Assembly (NCBI GenBank): GCA_002716045.1
Contig: PAZC01000020.1
Coordinates: 111,958 to 148,606, forward strand
Direction: 5' to 3'
Origin: Opitutia bacterium
Lineage (GTDB): Bacteria; Verrucomicrobiota; Verrucomicrobiia; Opitutales; Seribacteraceae
DNA length: 36,649 nucleotides
Shown: piece after piece, positions 1 to 8,951 of the stretch
Position numbering within the stretch: the stretch's first letter is position 1
How the letters are laid out: each line of letters opens with the position of its first letter
The notes under the pieces: generated by a model
Database searches by the model: none
Told to the model about the DNA's origin: nothing
What the model saw: the letters and a program-made list of their open reading frames with translations, nothing else
Made by a program: the position numbers and the translations under genes

Positions 1-1245
1 AAGAGCACTTCCTTGGAGCCCGCGAAAGTGGATAGCGTAACTGAGGTTATGAAACGGGCAACTCGTCCTCTTGAAGCCCAAGAGATCACCAAGGCACTGG
101 ATCTTCAAATATCTCCCGAAGAGCTACAGGATCTATTTGCCTCCCTAACTGCAAACGGAACCTTAACCGAGCAATGGATTTCAGACAGCAGCAGTAGCAG
201 ATTCGGACTTTCCTCGCCCCCTCCCCCACCCGGAGCTATCGTCCTCATCAAGATCAAAACCGGCGAAATTCTCGCAATAGCGAGTAAGCCCGACTATGAT
301 CTTAACGACCTCTCTCCGCGCATCAGTTCTTCCACCTTCCGTGACATACAAGGCAGAGGAGCTTGGCTTCCGCGAACAATCCACCCAGGATATCCACCAG
401 CCTCCACATATAAATTGATGACAGCTGTCACAGCTCTGAGAGCGGGCAAATGGGCTCCCGACCACAACCGGACGTGCGACGGCATTTACAAGGGAATGGA
501 ATGTCACGTTTTCCCTGGTCGGCACGGGGAAATGAACATGATGACCGCAATCGCCCAAAGTTGTAACGTATATTTTTTTCAAATGGGAGAACAAGCCGGA
601 TATAACACTCTGATTGCCGAATCAAAACGCTTTGGAATGAATGAACGCCCTCCGATCCAATTGCCAGGTGTACCAGACAAACCCTTGGTTCCTGACCCTG
701 CATGGAAAAAAAAGAAGATCGGAATCGAATGGACCTTGGAGGACACCTTCAACATGTCCATAGGACAAGGTGGGTTTAAGCTCAGCCCTCTTCAAGTAGC
801 ATGCTTGATGGCATCCTTCGCTCGAGGTGAAACCCGTACCATACCCACTTTGCTCAAACTCCCTGAAGGAAGTTCAATTACTGATCATGGAGGTGAGCCT
901 ATCGGGCTTTTGCCTCAGCAGTATCAAGATATCGTTCGAGGAATGAACCTAGCCGCTGAACAAGGAACCGCAAGGCGTTGTAAAGTGCCTGGGATTCGTC
1001 TAGCTGGCAAAACCGGCACAGGGGAATGGCGCTCCAATAACATGGAGCTAAATCTTGCGTGGTTCATTGCATTCGCTCCTTTGAACGATCCAGAGGTAGC
1101 GATTGCTGTCCTCGTGGAGGGAACTGTCCCACAAGATAACGTACAGGGCGGTCTCAATGCAGCCACGGTGGCAGGAAAAGTCTTGCGTAAATACTTTGAA
1201 AAAAAGAAACAAGCAGTGGACAAGAAAGTTGTTTTATCACCCTAA
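1..1245 (+). CDS. Penicillin-binding protein transpeptidase domain (5' truncated)
   Basis: This is the C-terminal part of a class B-type penicillin-binding protein, which cross-links peptidoglycan stem peptides in the periplasm. The frame is open from base 1, so the true start lies upstream of the window; a TTG at 13 is only the first possible start inside it. Counting from that TTG, the three transpeptidase motifs are present in order: S131-T-Y-K134 (the acylated serine), S183-C-N185 and K333-T-G335. The segment 'GEILAIASKPDYDLN' is the usual entry to the domain. The roughly 70 residues before it do not look like the usual pedestal end. They read as a small helical, winged-helix-like segment followed by a proline-rich linker (five prolines, residues about 69-73). 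The thioredoxin-fold gene follows 17 bp downstream on the same strand. The catalytic domain is certain; whether this is the PBP2 (mrdA) orthologue cannot be told without the N-terminus. Confidence 0.9.
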   Translation, partial: KSTSLEPAKVDSVTEVMKRATRPLEAQEITKALDLQISPEELQDLFASLTANGTLTEQWISDSSSSRFGLSSPPPPPGAIVLIKIKTGEILAIASKPDYDLNDLSPRISSSTFRDIQGRGAWLPRTIHPGYPPASTYKLMTAVTALRAGKWAPDHNRTCDGIYKGMECHVFPGRHGEMNMMTAIAQSCNVYFFQMGEQAGYNTLIAESKRFGMNERPPIQLPGVPDKPLVPDPAWKKKKIGIEWTLEDTFNMSIGQGGFKLSPLQVACLMASFARGETRTIPTLLKLPEGSSITDHGGEPIGLLPQQYQDIVRGMNLAAEQGTARRCKVPGIRLAGKTGTGEWRSNNMELNLAWFIAFAPLNDPEVAIAVLVEGTVPQDNVQGGLNAATVAGKVLRKYFEKKKQAVDKKVVLSP

Positions 1246-1262
1246 TAGCTGAATTTGAGGAC

Positions 1263-1844
1263 ATGGTAGCCACTTCATCGACAATGCTTCCCCTTGGGAC
1301 CTTGGCTCCAAAGTTCTCTTTGCCAAATGTCACAGACAATTCAACTATCAACTTGGAGAACTACTCGCAATCAAAGGCTTTTGTTATAGCCTTCGTCTGC
1401 AACCACTGCCCTTTTGTCATCCACCTGCGCGATCGTTTTTCTTCGATGGGGAATGAAGCTCTGGAAAATGGCGTCGCTGTTTTCGCGATCTCCTCCAACG
1501 ACGTGGAAAATTACCCTCAAGACAGTCCTGAAAAAATGGCGACTGAGGCTCGCGATGCGGGTTATCGCTTCCCTTATCTATACGATGAAACACAGGAAGT
1601 GGCAAAAGCGTATAAAGCCGCCTGTACGCCAGATTTTTTTGTTTTCGACTCAAGTCTTCACCTAGCCTATCGTGGGCAATTCGACGACTCTCGCCCAAAC
1701 AACGGCAAAGCTGTTACCGGCATCGACCTTCAAACTGCGATCGATGCAGTCCTGCGAGACGAGCCAGCACCTGAGGAACAAATACCGAGCTTGGGGTGCA
1801 ACATTAAATGGAAAGTGGGGCAAGAACCTGATTACTTCGGCTAA
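1263..1844 (+). CDS. Thioredoxin-fold redoxin family protein (AhpC/TSA-like)
   Basis: A 193-residue soluble protein of the thioredoxin-fold redoxin superfamily. The active-site motif is C46-N-H-C49, in the context 'FVCNHCPFV', followed by a helix, with a late thioredoxin-type cis-Pro segment (around 'CTPDFFVFD'). This CNHCPF variant is typical of a bacterial thioredoxin-like family of unassigned substrate related to peroxiredoxin/TlpA proteins. No signal peptide is visible, so a cytoplasmic thiol-disulfide or peroxide-reducing role is the likely one. The start is the ATG at 1263 with GAGG at 1257-1260 very close upstream; a second in-frame ATG at 1284 is possible. It lies 17 bp after the penicillin-binding protein gene and may be co-transcribed with it. 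It converges with the cyclase gene, with only 28 bp between stop codons. Confidence 0.85.
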   Translation: MVATSSTMLPLGTLAPKFSLPNVTDNSTINLENYSQSKAFVIAFVCNHCPFVIHLRDRFSSMGNEALENGVAVFAISSNDVENYPQDSPEKMATEARDAGYRFPYLYDETQEVAKAYKAACTPDFFVFDSSLHLAYRGQFDDSRPNNGKAVTGIDLQTAIDAVLRDEPAPEEQIPSLGCNIKWKVGQEPDYFG

Positions 1845-1872
1845 ACCCCCTTTGAAAGGAGATGTTCAACCA

Positions 1873-4800
1873 TCACTTGCTTGTCATAACATAGACACCA
1901 TCCCAGTCGTCACCCGGCGGATTGTCCCGCATGATTTTGCAACGGTCGATTAGGATCATGGATGGATTGTCGGTAACACCCGGCGTGACCCCAGGCTTAT
2001 TCGGCTCCAAATCCTTTGCTTTTTTGAACATTTTGAGGGCACCGTTCCAATCTTGAGCGAGATATTTGTCGATACCTTGTTGGAAACAATCCAAGCAGTC
2101 TTGAGTTTCTTGTCCGATATCGGCCATGAAGCCAGTGGGTTCATACATGGCAACTGGTTGCTTTCGCCCTTTCACGACGATCTTGTCGAGGTAGCGGTAA
2201 GCGATGTCATCCCTAGTGACGAGAGCAGCATCCTTGGTCTCTTCGGTAATCATTATGTAAGCTCCATATGCTTTGGCTCCACTCTCGCACCGAGCAGCCA
2301 AATTCACCATGTCACCCATCATGGTATAATTGAAACGATCAAGAGCTCCCATGTTTCCTACCGTTGCTGTGCCTGTGTTACACCCGATCCGGGTCTGCAT
2401 CTTTGAAACGATATCAGGCCACTTGTCGCCTTCACTGGCCCATTTCTTGCGAAGCTCTATTTGTTCGTGCTGCATAAGCAAAGCTGTTCGAACAGATTGA
2501 TAGGCGTGATCATCCATGTGGATGGGGGCTCCGTAAATGGCTACTATGGCATCGCCAATATACTTGTCCAAGGTCCCGCGCTCCTGTTGGAGGATGTTAG
2601 TCATCGCGGTCAAATACTCGTTCATCAGGTCCACCAGTCCGGTCGGCGAAAGCAATTCAGAGAAACTGGAGAATGCCTGAACGTCACTGAAATAGGCAGT
2701 GATTTGTGTTTCCTCTCCCCCGAGACTTGGTTCTTCTCCGGATTCCACCATTTGATCCACAAGATCCGCGGAAACATAACTGCCGAACATTCCCTTGATG
2801 CGACCTTTGGCCTTTTGCTCCAAGACAAGCGATATAGCCGCACCGATAAAAGCAGTGCTCAAGCCAGCGCAAGCAGGAGTGGCGACAGGCCAGACAACAT
2901 GAGTTTCCTTGAACACGTAAAAGGCCAGCACGATGAATCCCAATTGCAAGACAACCGACAACCCTTGCACCAAATGTGAATGCGCTCCGCTGTAAACAGA
3001 TAAGTAGGAAACTAACAAACAAAGGATCACGGTCGCGGCATGATCAACCCACAATGGCAATCGCTTGATGTAAAATCCAGTCACCAATGTTTTTATCAAG
3101 TTTCCATGCAAGCCAACTTTCGGAACGACATTGGCATCAAATGGGGTCGGGGCAAGATCCTGCAACAAAGGGTCAACGGGACCGATGAGGATGATGGAAT
3201 CCTTGAACAAGGCAAAGAACTCATTGATCGAGGGCAGAATGCTCTCGTAGACTTCCTTGGCTCGTAGATTCTTTTGAATATCAACGTCGATAGCCTCTCT
3301 TCGTTGGGTCCAAAGCTCAACGGATTCAGGCAAGTCAATTAAAGTAAAACTCCGCACAAAGAAGTCATAAATTTCCCTGGCCCTTTGCTGTACCGCCAAC
3401 TTTTTATTGATATCCTCCAATTGGTTCAAGGAATCAAGGCGATCCAAAACATCGGCTATGCTACATCTGGGATTGTGTGCGGAAGACATGCTTGGCGGAA
3501 TGCTCCTTAGCCTTAGCTTATCAATTAAGCGTGTTAATTCATTGAAGTCCGGAACCATTCCTTCACTCAACGTCTGCCCGGAACTCTCAGTCTCCAGAAA
3601 TCGAGAAGCAATCTTCAATGATTCGGACTCTATCTTCAATTCCTTCATTTTGAGGATGATTTCCTGCTCATTCCATTTAGTCGAATCAGCTATTGTCGAT
3701 CGCATGGCATCGGCAAGGAAAGCACGTATGGCTCGAACCCCTGAGGATACGTACTGCCCATAATTTTCATCCGCAAAACTCTGCTTTGCCGCAGAGAGGG
3801 CTGCGCCTGACTGACTTTGGCCGTCTCTCCATGGAGAAAACCAATTTATTTCCAACAATTGGCCTTTGGTCAAGGGGGTGTCCAACATTGTTGCCCCGGA
3901 ACGGCTGCGCATAATCAGCCGATCATCCGAAATTTCCAATGCTTCGGGATGTTTTTGTAAATATTCGTCATCGATCCCCCAATACGACCTAAGTAATTCG
4001 ATACCGAGAGCATAGACTACACTATTACTTTTCAACGGCAACTCATTGGGTCCGCCCTGAATCAGCAAGGGGCTTCCATTGTCGTCGGTCGCGGCAGCGT
4101 GGACAAAACGAAGCGATTCGCCAGATGAATCAACCATCAATTCCGTAACCATTTCTTGATTAAGAGGTGCGGATTCTTTTAAAGCGCTCAATGCATTCTT
4201 GGCGCCATTCAAATCGGATTTGGCCTCCATTTGCAAAGCCTCTGCTTGGTTTCTCCTAGGATAGGACCTTGCCTGCAACTCCTGTAGTTTGGCGATCTCG
4301 TCACGACGCCTGTCAATTTCATCGCGGAATGCAGCGTCACCGACACTTTTTTCGATATCGAGCAATGATAGATCAACTGCCTTCAAGTCTTTGGCAAGCT
4401 GTTCCGATTCCTTTGCTTTAGCATCCAACTTTGGTTGAAGGAAGGCAGCCAACTGTGGATTTGCACTTATAGATTCCTCCAGATTCGCAATCGTAATCTC
4501 AGCATTTTTCGTGGCTGTAACCAAGCTGCCTCTTCTACTATTTAATTCTTTCCATTTTCGCGACTCTTTCGATTCTGATTCGATTGCCGCAAGTAATTCA
4601 GATTCAAGCGCACGCATCACCTCGACCAGTTGAGCCAATGCCTTCTCCTCCTCGTCAACTTTGGTTTGAATCTCGGGTGGAACGGGATCAGGCAAAGCCT
4701 GTTTGACAGTCGTCAACTTGGCCTTCCTTTCCGAAAACTCCTTTTTCAAGACTTGGAGTTTATTTTCCATTTGTTCACTTTTGGAGAGAGCCAAAGACAA

Positions 4801-5958
4801 ATAAAGCTCGTAAGCCTCATCGAATTCCTTTTCGGCCAAACTCTGCTCAGTCGCCAAAGCAACCAAGGCTTGCCTAGCCTCTTTGGAAGCATTCGCATCT
4901 AGGGATTCCTCCAATTCAGTAATTCTACGAGAATTGGTGCTCACTTGCTGCTTAGCCTCCATAGCCAATCTTTTGGCCGCTCCTATTTCATCGGGCGAAG
5001 CTGAAAGACCAAAGGCGAAGCGAAGCATGGCTTCTACGTGTTCCTGCCGATCAACCAACCAAGGGGCACTGTCATTTTGAAACTTCTCGTATCCTTCAAT
5101 TATTTTTGATTTTTCCTCGATCAGGTCGGAAGCTTTATTTTTCCGGAGTTGGAGCAGATTGATTTTTCTTAGGTGCAATTGCTCAGCTTCCAAACCGATT
5201 GATTTACGTCTTCCACCCAGAACATTGTAGGCTTGAGCCTCTTTTTTACAGGGAAAGAACAAAGATACCCAACGAGGGGCGGCATCAGTACCTCGATCAG
5301 CTGCAATATCAATGGTGCCCACACGCCCCGAATATCGCCCATTCCGGAAATCCAAAATCGGATAGCTCGGGGATTCAGGATAAACGGAGGAACCCCGGTC
5401 ATAGGTGCCATTATACAAATAGGGGGAATCCGCTCTGATTTCACGTTCGAGCATATGAGAAGCAGGTGCACCTGAAAATGTGCAGGCAAAAACAACTTTA
5501 TCTGGATGGGCTTTGACCAAATCCGCAAGAGCCAGATCACTCTGAAACACATTTTCAGGGGGAACTAGGCTCGACATAGTTTTCGGAGAAAAAACAAAGT
5601 CGAATCCGAGACTACGGGCTTGACCTCTTTCGAGCAGTATTTGTGCTACTTCGGCAAAAAAATCACGAGGCCATGGGCGCTCACCCACCTGAGGAAGAGC
5701 CGTTGTACGTTGATCGAAATCAACGTAAATGACCTTTGGAACACGTGGAACCGTCTTGTTATCTTCCACAATGACAGCATCATCTGCCTGCGGTGATTCC
5801 ATATGAGAAATCTCACCACGGGGCCAATTCATACGCCAGTCAAGGGCTTTGGTCTTTAGATTATCCAAATAACCATAGTGGCTTAAGGCAACCCAAACAA
5901 AAGGCACAAGGAGCAGCCCCAAAATAGTAATTCGAGATTCCTTGCCTAGCTTGAACAC
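1873..5958 (-). CDS. CHASE2-domain class III adenylate/guanylate cyclase with large coiled-coil insertions
   Basis: A 1361-residue membrane-bound class III nucleotide cyclase, starting at GTG 5958. A transmembrane helix (residues about 11-30) is followed by the first half of an extracytoplasmic CHASE2 sensor ('VIYVDFDQRT', 'RPWPRDFF', 'SLGFDFVFS'). The CHASE2 fold appears to be interrupted twice. A Lys/Glu-rich coiled coil lies at about 260-610. CHASE2-like sequence then returns (about 617-710, including 'LTKGQLLEINWF'), followed by a second helical insert at about 712-910. The domain closes with 'SIILIGPVDPLLQDLAPTPF' (about 915-940). Three transmembrane helices (about 967-1055) lead to the cyclase domain (about 1083-1245), with metal-binding D1092 and D1136, substrate-binding K1132, and transition-state N1219 and R1223, so it should be active. 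The C-terminus is TPR-like and ends in 'DWDGVYVM'. It is divergent from the MoxR/Bat operon. Substrate (ATP or GTP) and signal are unknown. Confidence 0.93.
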   Translation of the reverse strand: MFKLGKESRITILGLLLVPFVWVALSHYGYLDNLKTKALDWRMNWPRGEISHMESPQADDAVIVEDNKTVPRVPKVIYVDFDQRTTALPQVGERPWPRDFFAEVAQILLERGQARSLGFDFVFSPKTMSSLVPPENVFQSDLALADLVKAHPDKVVFACTFSGAPASHMLEREIRADSPYLYNGTYDRGSSVYPESPSYPILDFRNGRYSGRVGTIDIAADRGTDAAPRWVSLFFPCKKEAQAYNVLGGRRKSIGLEAEQLHLRKINLLQLRKNKASDLIEEKSKIIEGYEKFQNDSAPWLVDRQEHVEAMLRFAFGLSASPDEIGAAKRLAMEAKQQVSTNSRRITELEESLDANASKEARQALVALATEQSLAEKEFDEAYELYLSLALSKSEQMENKLQVLKKEFSERKAKLTTVKQALPDPVPPEIQTKVDEEEKALAQLVEVMRALESELLAAIESESKESRKWKELNSRRGSLVTATKNAEITIANLEESISANPQLAAFLQPKLDAKAKESEQLAKDLKAVDLSLLDIEKSVGDAAFRDEIDRRRDEIAKLQELQARSYPRRNQAEALQMEAKSDLNGAKNALSALKESAPLNQEMVTELMVDSSGESLRFVHAAATDDNGSPLLIQGGPNELPLKSNSVVYALGIELLRSYWGIDDEYLQKHPEALEISDDRLIMRSRSGATMLDTPLTKGQLLEINWFSPWRDGQSQSGAALSAAKQSFADENYGQYVSSGVRAIRAFLADAMRSTIADSTKWNEQEIILKMKELKIESESLKIASRFLETESSGQTLSEGMVPDFNELTRLIDKLRLRSIPPSMSSAHNPRCSIADVLDRLDSLNQLEDINKKLAVQQRAREIYDFFVRSFTLIDLPESVELWTQRREAIDVDIQKNLRAKEVYESILPSINEFFALFKDSIILIGPVDPLLQDLAPTPFDANVVPKVGLHGNLIKTLVTGFYIKRLPLWVDHAATVILCLLVSYLSVYSGAHSHLVQGLSVVLQLGFIVLAFYVFKETHVVWPVATPACAGLSTAFIGAAISLVLEQKAKGRIKGMFGSYVSADLVDQMVESGEEPSLGGEETQITAYFSDVQAFSSFSELLSPTGLVDLMNEYLTAMTNILQQERGTLDKYIGDAIVAIYGAPIHMDDHAYQSVRTALLMQHEQIELRKKWASEGDKWPDIVSKMQTRIGCNTGTATVGNMGALDRFNYTMMGDMVNLAARCESGAKAYGAYIMITEETKDAALVTRDDIAYRYLDKIVVKGRKQPVAMYEPTGFMADIGQETQDCLDCFQQGIDKYLAQDWNGALKMFKKAKDLEPNKPGVTPGVTDNPSMILIDRCKIMRDNPPGDDWDGVYVMTSK

Positions 5959-6208
5959 GTCGAAACCGAGTCGGAGATTAGTATATCAAAATGATGAGAA
6001 CTCTACCGAGACCAAATTAAGGAGAGGGTATTGTCACCAATTCTGGATTCATCGAAGCCATCGGCAAGCCAAAAGACCAAACATCCTCTAAAAGGCACAT
6101 CTCGGACAGTTAATAATAAGCTGCAAAAATATGCTTTCGCGTGGACAAATCCTCACTTTTTGTTCGCTATAGTAATACTTGAAATGAGCACATATAGTAA
6201 TACTTGAA
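5959..6208. promoter_or_regulatory. Divergent intergenic region between the cyclase gene and moxR
   Basis: This 250-bp A/T-rich stretch must hold the promoters for the cyclase gene (leftward) and the MoxR/Bat operon (rightward). A weak candidate for the rightward promoter is TGGACA (6142-6147) with TATAGT (6168-6173). Their 20-bp spacing is longer than the usual 17, so this is tentative. The last 41 bp are part of the tandem duplication described separately. No RNA gene or further ORF is recognisable. Confidence 0.5.
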
Positions 6209-6217
6209 ATGAGCACA
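6168..6217 (+). repeat. Exact 25-bp tandem duplication spanning the moxR start codon
   Basis: Bases 6168-6192 and 6193-6217 are identical (TATAGTAATACTTGAAATGAG followed by CACA). Each copy carries an ATG with the same flanking bases, at 6184 and 6209. The first ATG opens a seven-codon reading frame (M-S-T-Y-S-N-T) that stops with TGA at 6205-6207, one base before the second ATG. The second ATG starts MoxR. The period of 25 is not a multiple of three, so the two starts are in different frames. The TATAGT at the head of each copy could also act as a -10 element. Confidence 0.95.
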
Positions 6218-7210
6218 GAATCCCCTCCAACTCCAGAACAACAGGAAGAAGCGCGATCCGAAGCCAGTTGGATTGAGCTGCTACGTGGTGAAATCGGAAA
6301 GGTAATCGTAGGTCAGAAATACTTGGTCGACCGCCTAATCATAGGTTTGTTGGCCAATGGGCACGTTCTTTTGGAAGGTGTGCCCGGATTGGCCAAAACT
6401 CTTGCGGTGAAAACACTCTCTAAATGCATGAAAGCGGAGTTTCGCCGGATACAATTCACGCCTGACTTATTGCCGGCAGATGTCGTGGGCACTCTGATCT
6501 ATAGTCCCAGCGACGGAGAATTCACAACAAAGAAAGGGCCTATATTCACCAATCTCCTGTTGGCCGATGAAATAAACCGAGCCCCCGCCAAAGTCCAAAG
6601 CGCCTTGTTGGAAGGAATGCAAGAACGGCAAGTCACCATTGGTGACGTCACTTATCAGCTGCCGGAACCCTTCCTGGTGCTAGCTACCGAAAACCCCATA
6701 GATCAAGAGGGGACCTATCCTTTGCCTGAAGCTCAAACGGATCGCTTCATGCTGAAGCTGAAGATAGATTATCCTGGAAGGAAAGACGAACTGCTCATTC
6801 TGGAAAGCAACGCCAGCACCAACGTAAAACATGAAATCAGTCCAGTCATTGATCCCGCCTCGATCTTCAAGGCACGAGAATTTGTCAATCAAGTCTACAT
6901 GGACGACAAATTAAAGGGATACGTAGTTGACGTAGTGCTGGCCACTAGAGACCCAGACAAATACGGGGCCGCCGAACTCGAAGCATTCGTAAGGTTCGGA
7001 GCATCCCCACGGGCAACAATCAATCTGGCTCTGGCCGCCAAGGCACTCGCCTTCATGGAAGGACGAAGCTTCGTCACCCCACAAGACGTTAAAAACATTG
7101 GACCAGACGTACTGCGGCACCGCGTTATCGTAAGTTATGAGGCTGAGGCTGAGAACATCTCTAGCGACGAGGTTGTCCAACGCATATTCGAAACCGTTCC
7201 CGTACCCTGA
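6209..7210 (+). CDS. MoxR family AAA+ ATPase
   Basis: A 333-residue MoxR-type AAA+ ATPase, a chaperone-like hexameric ATPase that typically acts on von Willebrand factor A (VWA) proteins encoded beside it. The Walker A motif is G57-V-P-G-L-A-K63-T64 and Walker B ends in D120-E121 ('LLADEINRAP'). Sensor segments ('VLATENPIDQEGTYPLPEAQ') and the C-terminal lid ('GASPRATINLALAAKALAFM') match the family over its whole length. The start at 6209 is the second of two duplicated start sites; no good Shine-Dalgarno sequence precedes it. It is the first gene of the Bat operon, 59 bp before the DUF58 gene, which is the classic MoxR-DUF58-VWA order. Assembly or maturation of the envelope Bat complex is an inference from that context. 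Confidence 0.95.
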   Translation: MSTESPPTPEQQEEARSEASWIELLRGEIGKVIVGQKYLVDRLIIGLLANGHVLLEGVPGLAKTLAVKTLSKCMKAEFRRIQFTPDLLPADVVGTLIYSPSDGEFTTKKGPIFTNLLLADEINRAPAKVQSALLEGMQERQVTIGDVTYQLPEPFLVLATENPIDQEGTYPLPEAQTDRFMLKLKIDYPGRKDELLILESNASTNVKHEISPVIDPASIFKAREFVNQVYMDDKLKGYVVDVVLATRDPDKYGAAELEAFVRFGASPRATINLALAAKALAFMEGRSFVTPQDVKNIGPDVLRHRVIVSYEAEAENISSDEVVQRIFETVPVP

Positions 7211-7269
7211 CCGTTCTCCGCTGAAGAAGTCACCGGAGATAGTATCAGCACATACTTCCTCCAATAAAA

Positions 7270-8202
7270 ATGGACGAACCAAATCCGGAATTTGCCAAGG
7301 AAATACTTCGCAAAGTCAGGCAGATCGAGATCCGCTCGAATCGCTTGGTTTCCGAAGCATTGGCTGGCTCGTATCACAGTGCGTTCAAAGGGCAGGGAAT
7401 CGATTTCGAAGAAGTGCGAGAATATCAACCCGGCGACGAGGTACGTTCGATCGACTGGAACGTAACAGCAAAGATGAACACCCCTTTTGTGAAACAGTAT
7501 CGAGAAGAAAGAGAATTAACCATTGTCTTGGCAGTCGATCTAAGCGCTAGCGGAATATTCGGGTCCGTTAAACAGAGCAAAAGAGAGCGCCTCGCCGAAT
7601 TAGCCGCCCTGCTTGCATTCTCCGCAGACCGCAACAACGACAAAGTAGGTCTCATTCTCTTCACGGAAGAGATCGAGCATTATCTGCCTCCATCAAAAGG
7701 ACAACAGCATGTCCTACGTATCCTCAGGGAAATTCTTTTTCGCAAAACTAAAGGCAAAGGCACCAATTTACGAGGCAGTCTGCGCTTCCTGAATCGAGTG
7801 ATGAGAAGACGAGCAGTTGTCTTTCTTTTGTCAGATTTCCAAATACCGGACAATGGTGATGACGAGGAATCAGCAGAAGATATACTTTTGAAGGAATTAT
7901 TCACTACTCGACGACGACATGATCTGATTTGTACTAGAGTGAGCGATCCGAGGGAAAATGTTTTCCCAGACGTTGGGCGTATCGTTCTCGAAGATGCGGA
8001 GACAGGGGAATTAATTGAAGTAAACACCAGTGACAGTCCATTCAGAGAACGCTATAAGGACCAGAATCGAGCTCGAAACACTGACTTCGAACAACGCCTT
8101 CTGCGCAGAGGCATCGATCACTTCGGTTTCTCCACCGGCAAGGATTATGTCAAGCAGTTGCGAGAATTCTTCAAAATTAGAGAAAGCCGCAGAAGAGCAT
8201 GA
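7270..8202 (+). CDS. DUF58 domain-containing protein of the Bat operon
   Basis: A 310-residue DUF58 protein. The family signature 'EYQPGDEVRSIDW' is at residues 51-63. A VWA-like fold follows, with a MIDAS-type D90-L-S-A-S94 motif and 'LLSDFQIPD' in the later part. DUF58 proteins are nearly always encoded beside a MoxR ATPase; in the Bat operon they are thought to link the ATPase to the membrane VWA proteins. No signal peptide or transmembrane helix is evident, so it is probably cytosolic or membrane-associated. Its stop codon overlaps the next gene's upstream ATG by 4 bp (ATGA, 8199-8202), which suggests translational coupling. Molecular function is not established for the family. Confidence 0.92.
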   Translation: MDEPNPEFAKEILRKVRQIEIRSNRLVSEALAGSYHSAFKGQGIDFEEVREYQPGDEVRSIDWNVTAKMNTPFVKQYREERELTIVLAVDLSASGIFGSVKQSKRERLAELAALLAFSADRNNDKVGLILFTEEIEHYLPPSKGQQHVLRILREILFRKTKGKGTNLRGSLRFLNRVMRRRAVVFLLSDFQIPDNGDDEESAEDILLKELFTTRRRHDLICTRVSDPRENVFPDVGRIVLEDAETGELIEVNTSDSPFRERYKDQNRARNTDFEQRLLRRGIDHFGFSTGKDYVKQLREFFKIRESRRRA

Positions 8203-8951
8203 GTAATCGAGGGGAAATCAATGAAGGCACATCTAGGCCCGCTACAACGCTGGAGTCCGAAATGACACGCCCAAAGAAGGCAAAAATCTCATTCAACCTG
8301 TCCTGCCAGCTCTTGATGACTTGCCTCTTGCTCGGAGCCTCAAAAGTATCTTCTGCCGCAGAGAAAGAGCATTTGTTGCATCCAGAGGATAACTTGCAGA
8401 GAGACTCTCCTCTTCCACTTTACAAAGGCACATGGGAAATCATTCAGGAAAACTGGGTGTTTCTAACTATTTTCTTAGGAGCCATCTTGCTCTGTTCTAT
8501 AATTTTGTGGCTCAGGAAAAAAATGACGGGAGCTAATTCCAAGGAGGCTGAAGAAAAACTGGAGCGTGACCCATACGAGGAAGCGCTCGAGGCACTAGAG
8601 GCACTAGAGGCCAAAAGAAAGGGGATGAAGGCTAAGCCTTTCACATTCAGGCTATCCGAAGTGCTACGTGTCTACGTACAGCGGCGCTTCGAGTTACCGG
8701 CAATGGAATTGACAGGGGAAGAATTTATTCGCGAGGCGGCTGAGCATGATTTCTTTCGAAACCACTATGATGATCTCTTGCGTGAATTCATAGACAGAAG
8801 CGACATGGTGAAATATTCAAGGGAAAGTATCGATGGAGAAGGTTTGATCCTATTGATGAACTCAGCCAAGCATTTTGTGCGAGACACGCATCGACGTCTC
8901 GAGAAAAAACTGGCCGAAGAAGCTGCAAGCCTGAGTGCTAAAGCCAAATGA
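8199..8951 (+). CDS. DUF4381-like membrane protein of the Bat operon
   Basis: A 250-residue protein if started at the ATG overlapping the previous stop (8199). An in-frame ATG at 8262 is preceded by GGAG at 8252-8255 and directly opens a signal-peptide-like stretch ('MTRPKKAKISF' then a hydrophobic segment ending near 'KVSSAAEKEH'), so 8262 may be the real start. A transmembrane helix ('WVFLTIFLGAILLCSIILWL') follows. A charged cytosolic region then leads into a helical C-terminal domain ('FRLSEVLRVYVQRRFELPAM') like that in DUF4381 proteins and some BatD C-termini. A short tandem repeat encodes EALEALEALEA. It overlaps batA by 4 bp. Proteins of this kind sit between DUF58 and VWA genes in many MoxR operons; the exact role is unknown. 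Confidence 0.8.
   Translation: MSNRGEINEGTSRPATTLESEMTRPKKAKISFNLSCQLLMTCLLLGASKVSSAAEKEHLLHPEDNLQRDSPLPLYKGTWEIIQENWVFLTIFLGAILLCSIILWLRKKMTGANSKEAEEKLERDPYEEALEALEALEAKRKGMKAKPFTFRLSEVLRVYVQRRFELPAMELTGEEFIREAAEHDFFRNHYDDLLREFIDRSDMVKYSRESIDGEGLILLMNSAKHFVRDTHRRLEKKLAEEAASLSAKAK

Noticed and set aside
2053..2979. Plus-strand open frames of 117 and 172 codons opposite the cyclase domain
   Set aside because: They are antisense shadows of a strongly conserved cyclase domain and show no domain of their own.
8586..8614. Tandem 9-bp repeat encoding EALEALEALEA in the DUF4381-like gene
   Set aside because: Short and in frame within a charged helix; it looks like ordinary low-complexity variation rather than a functional element.
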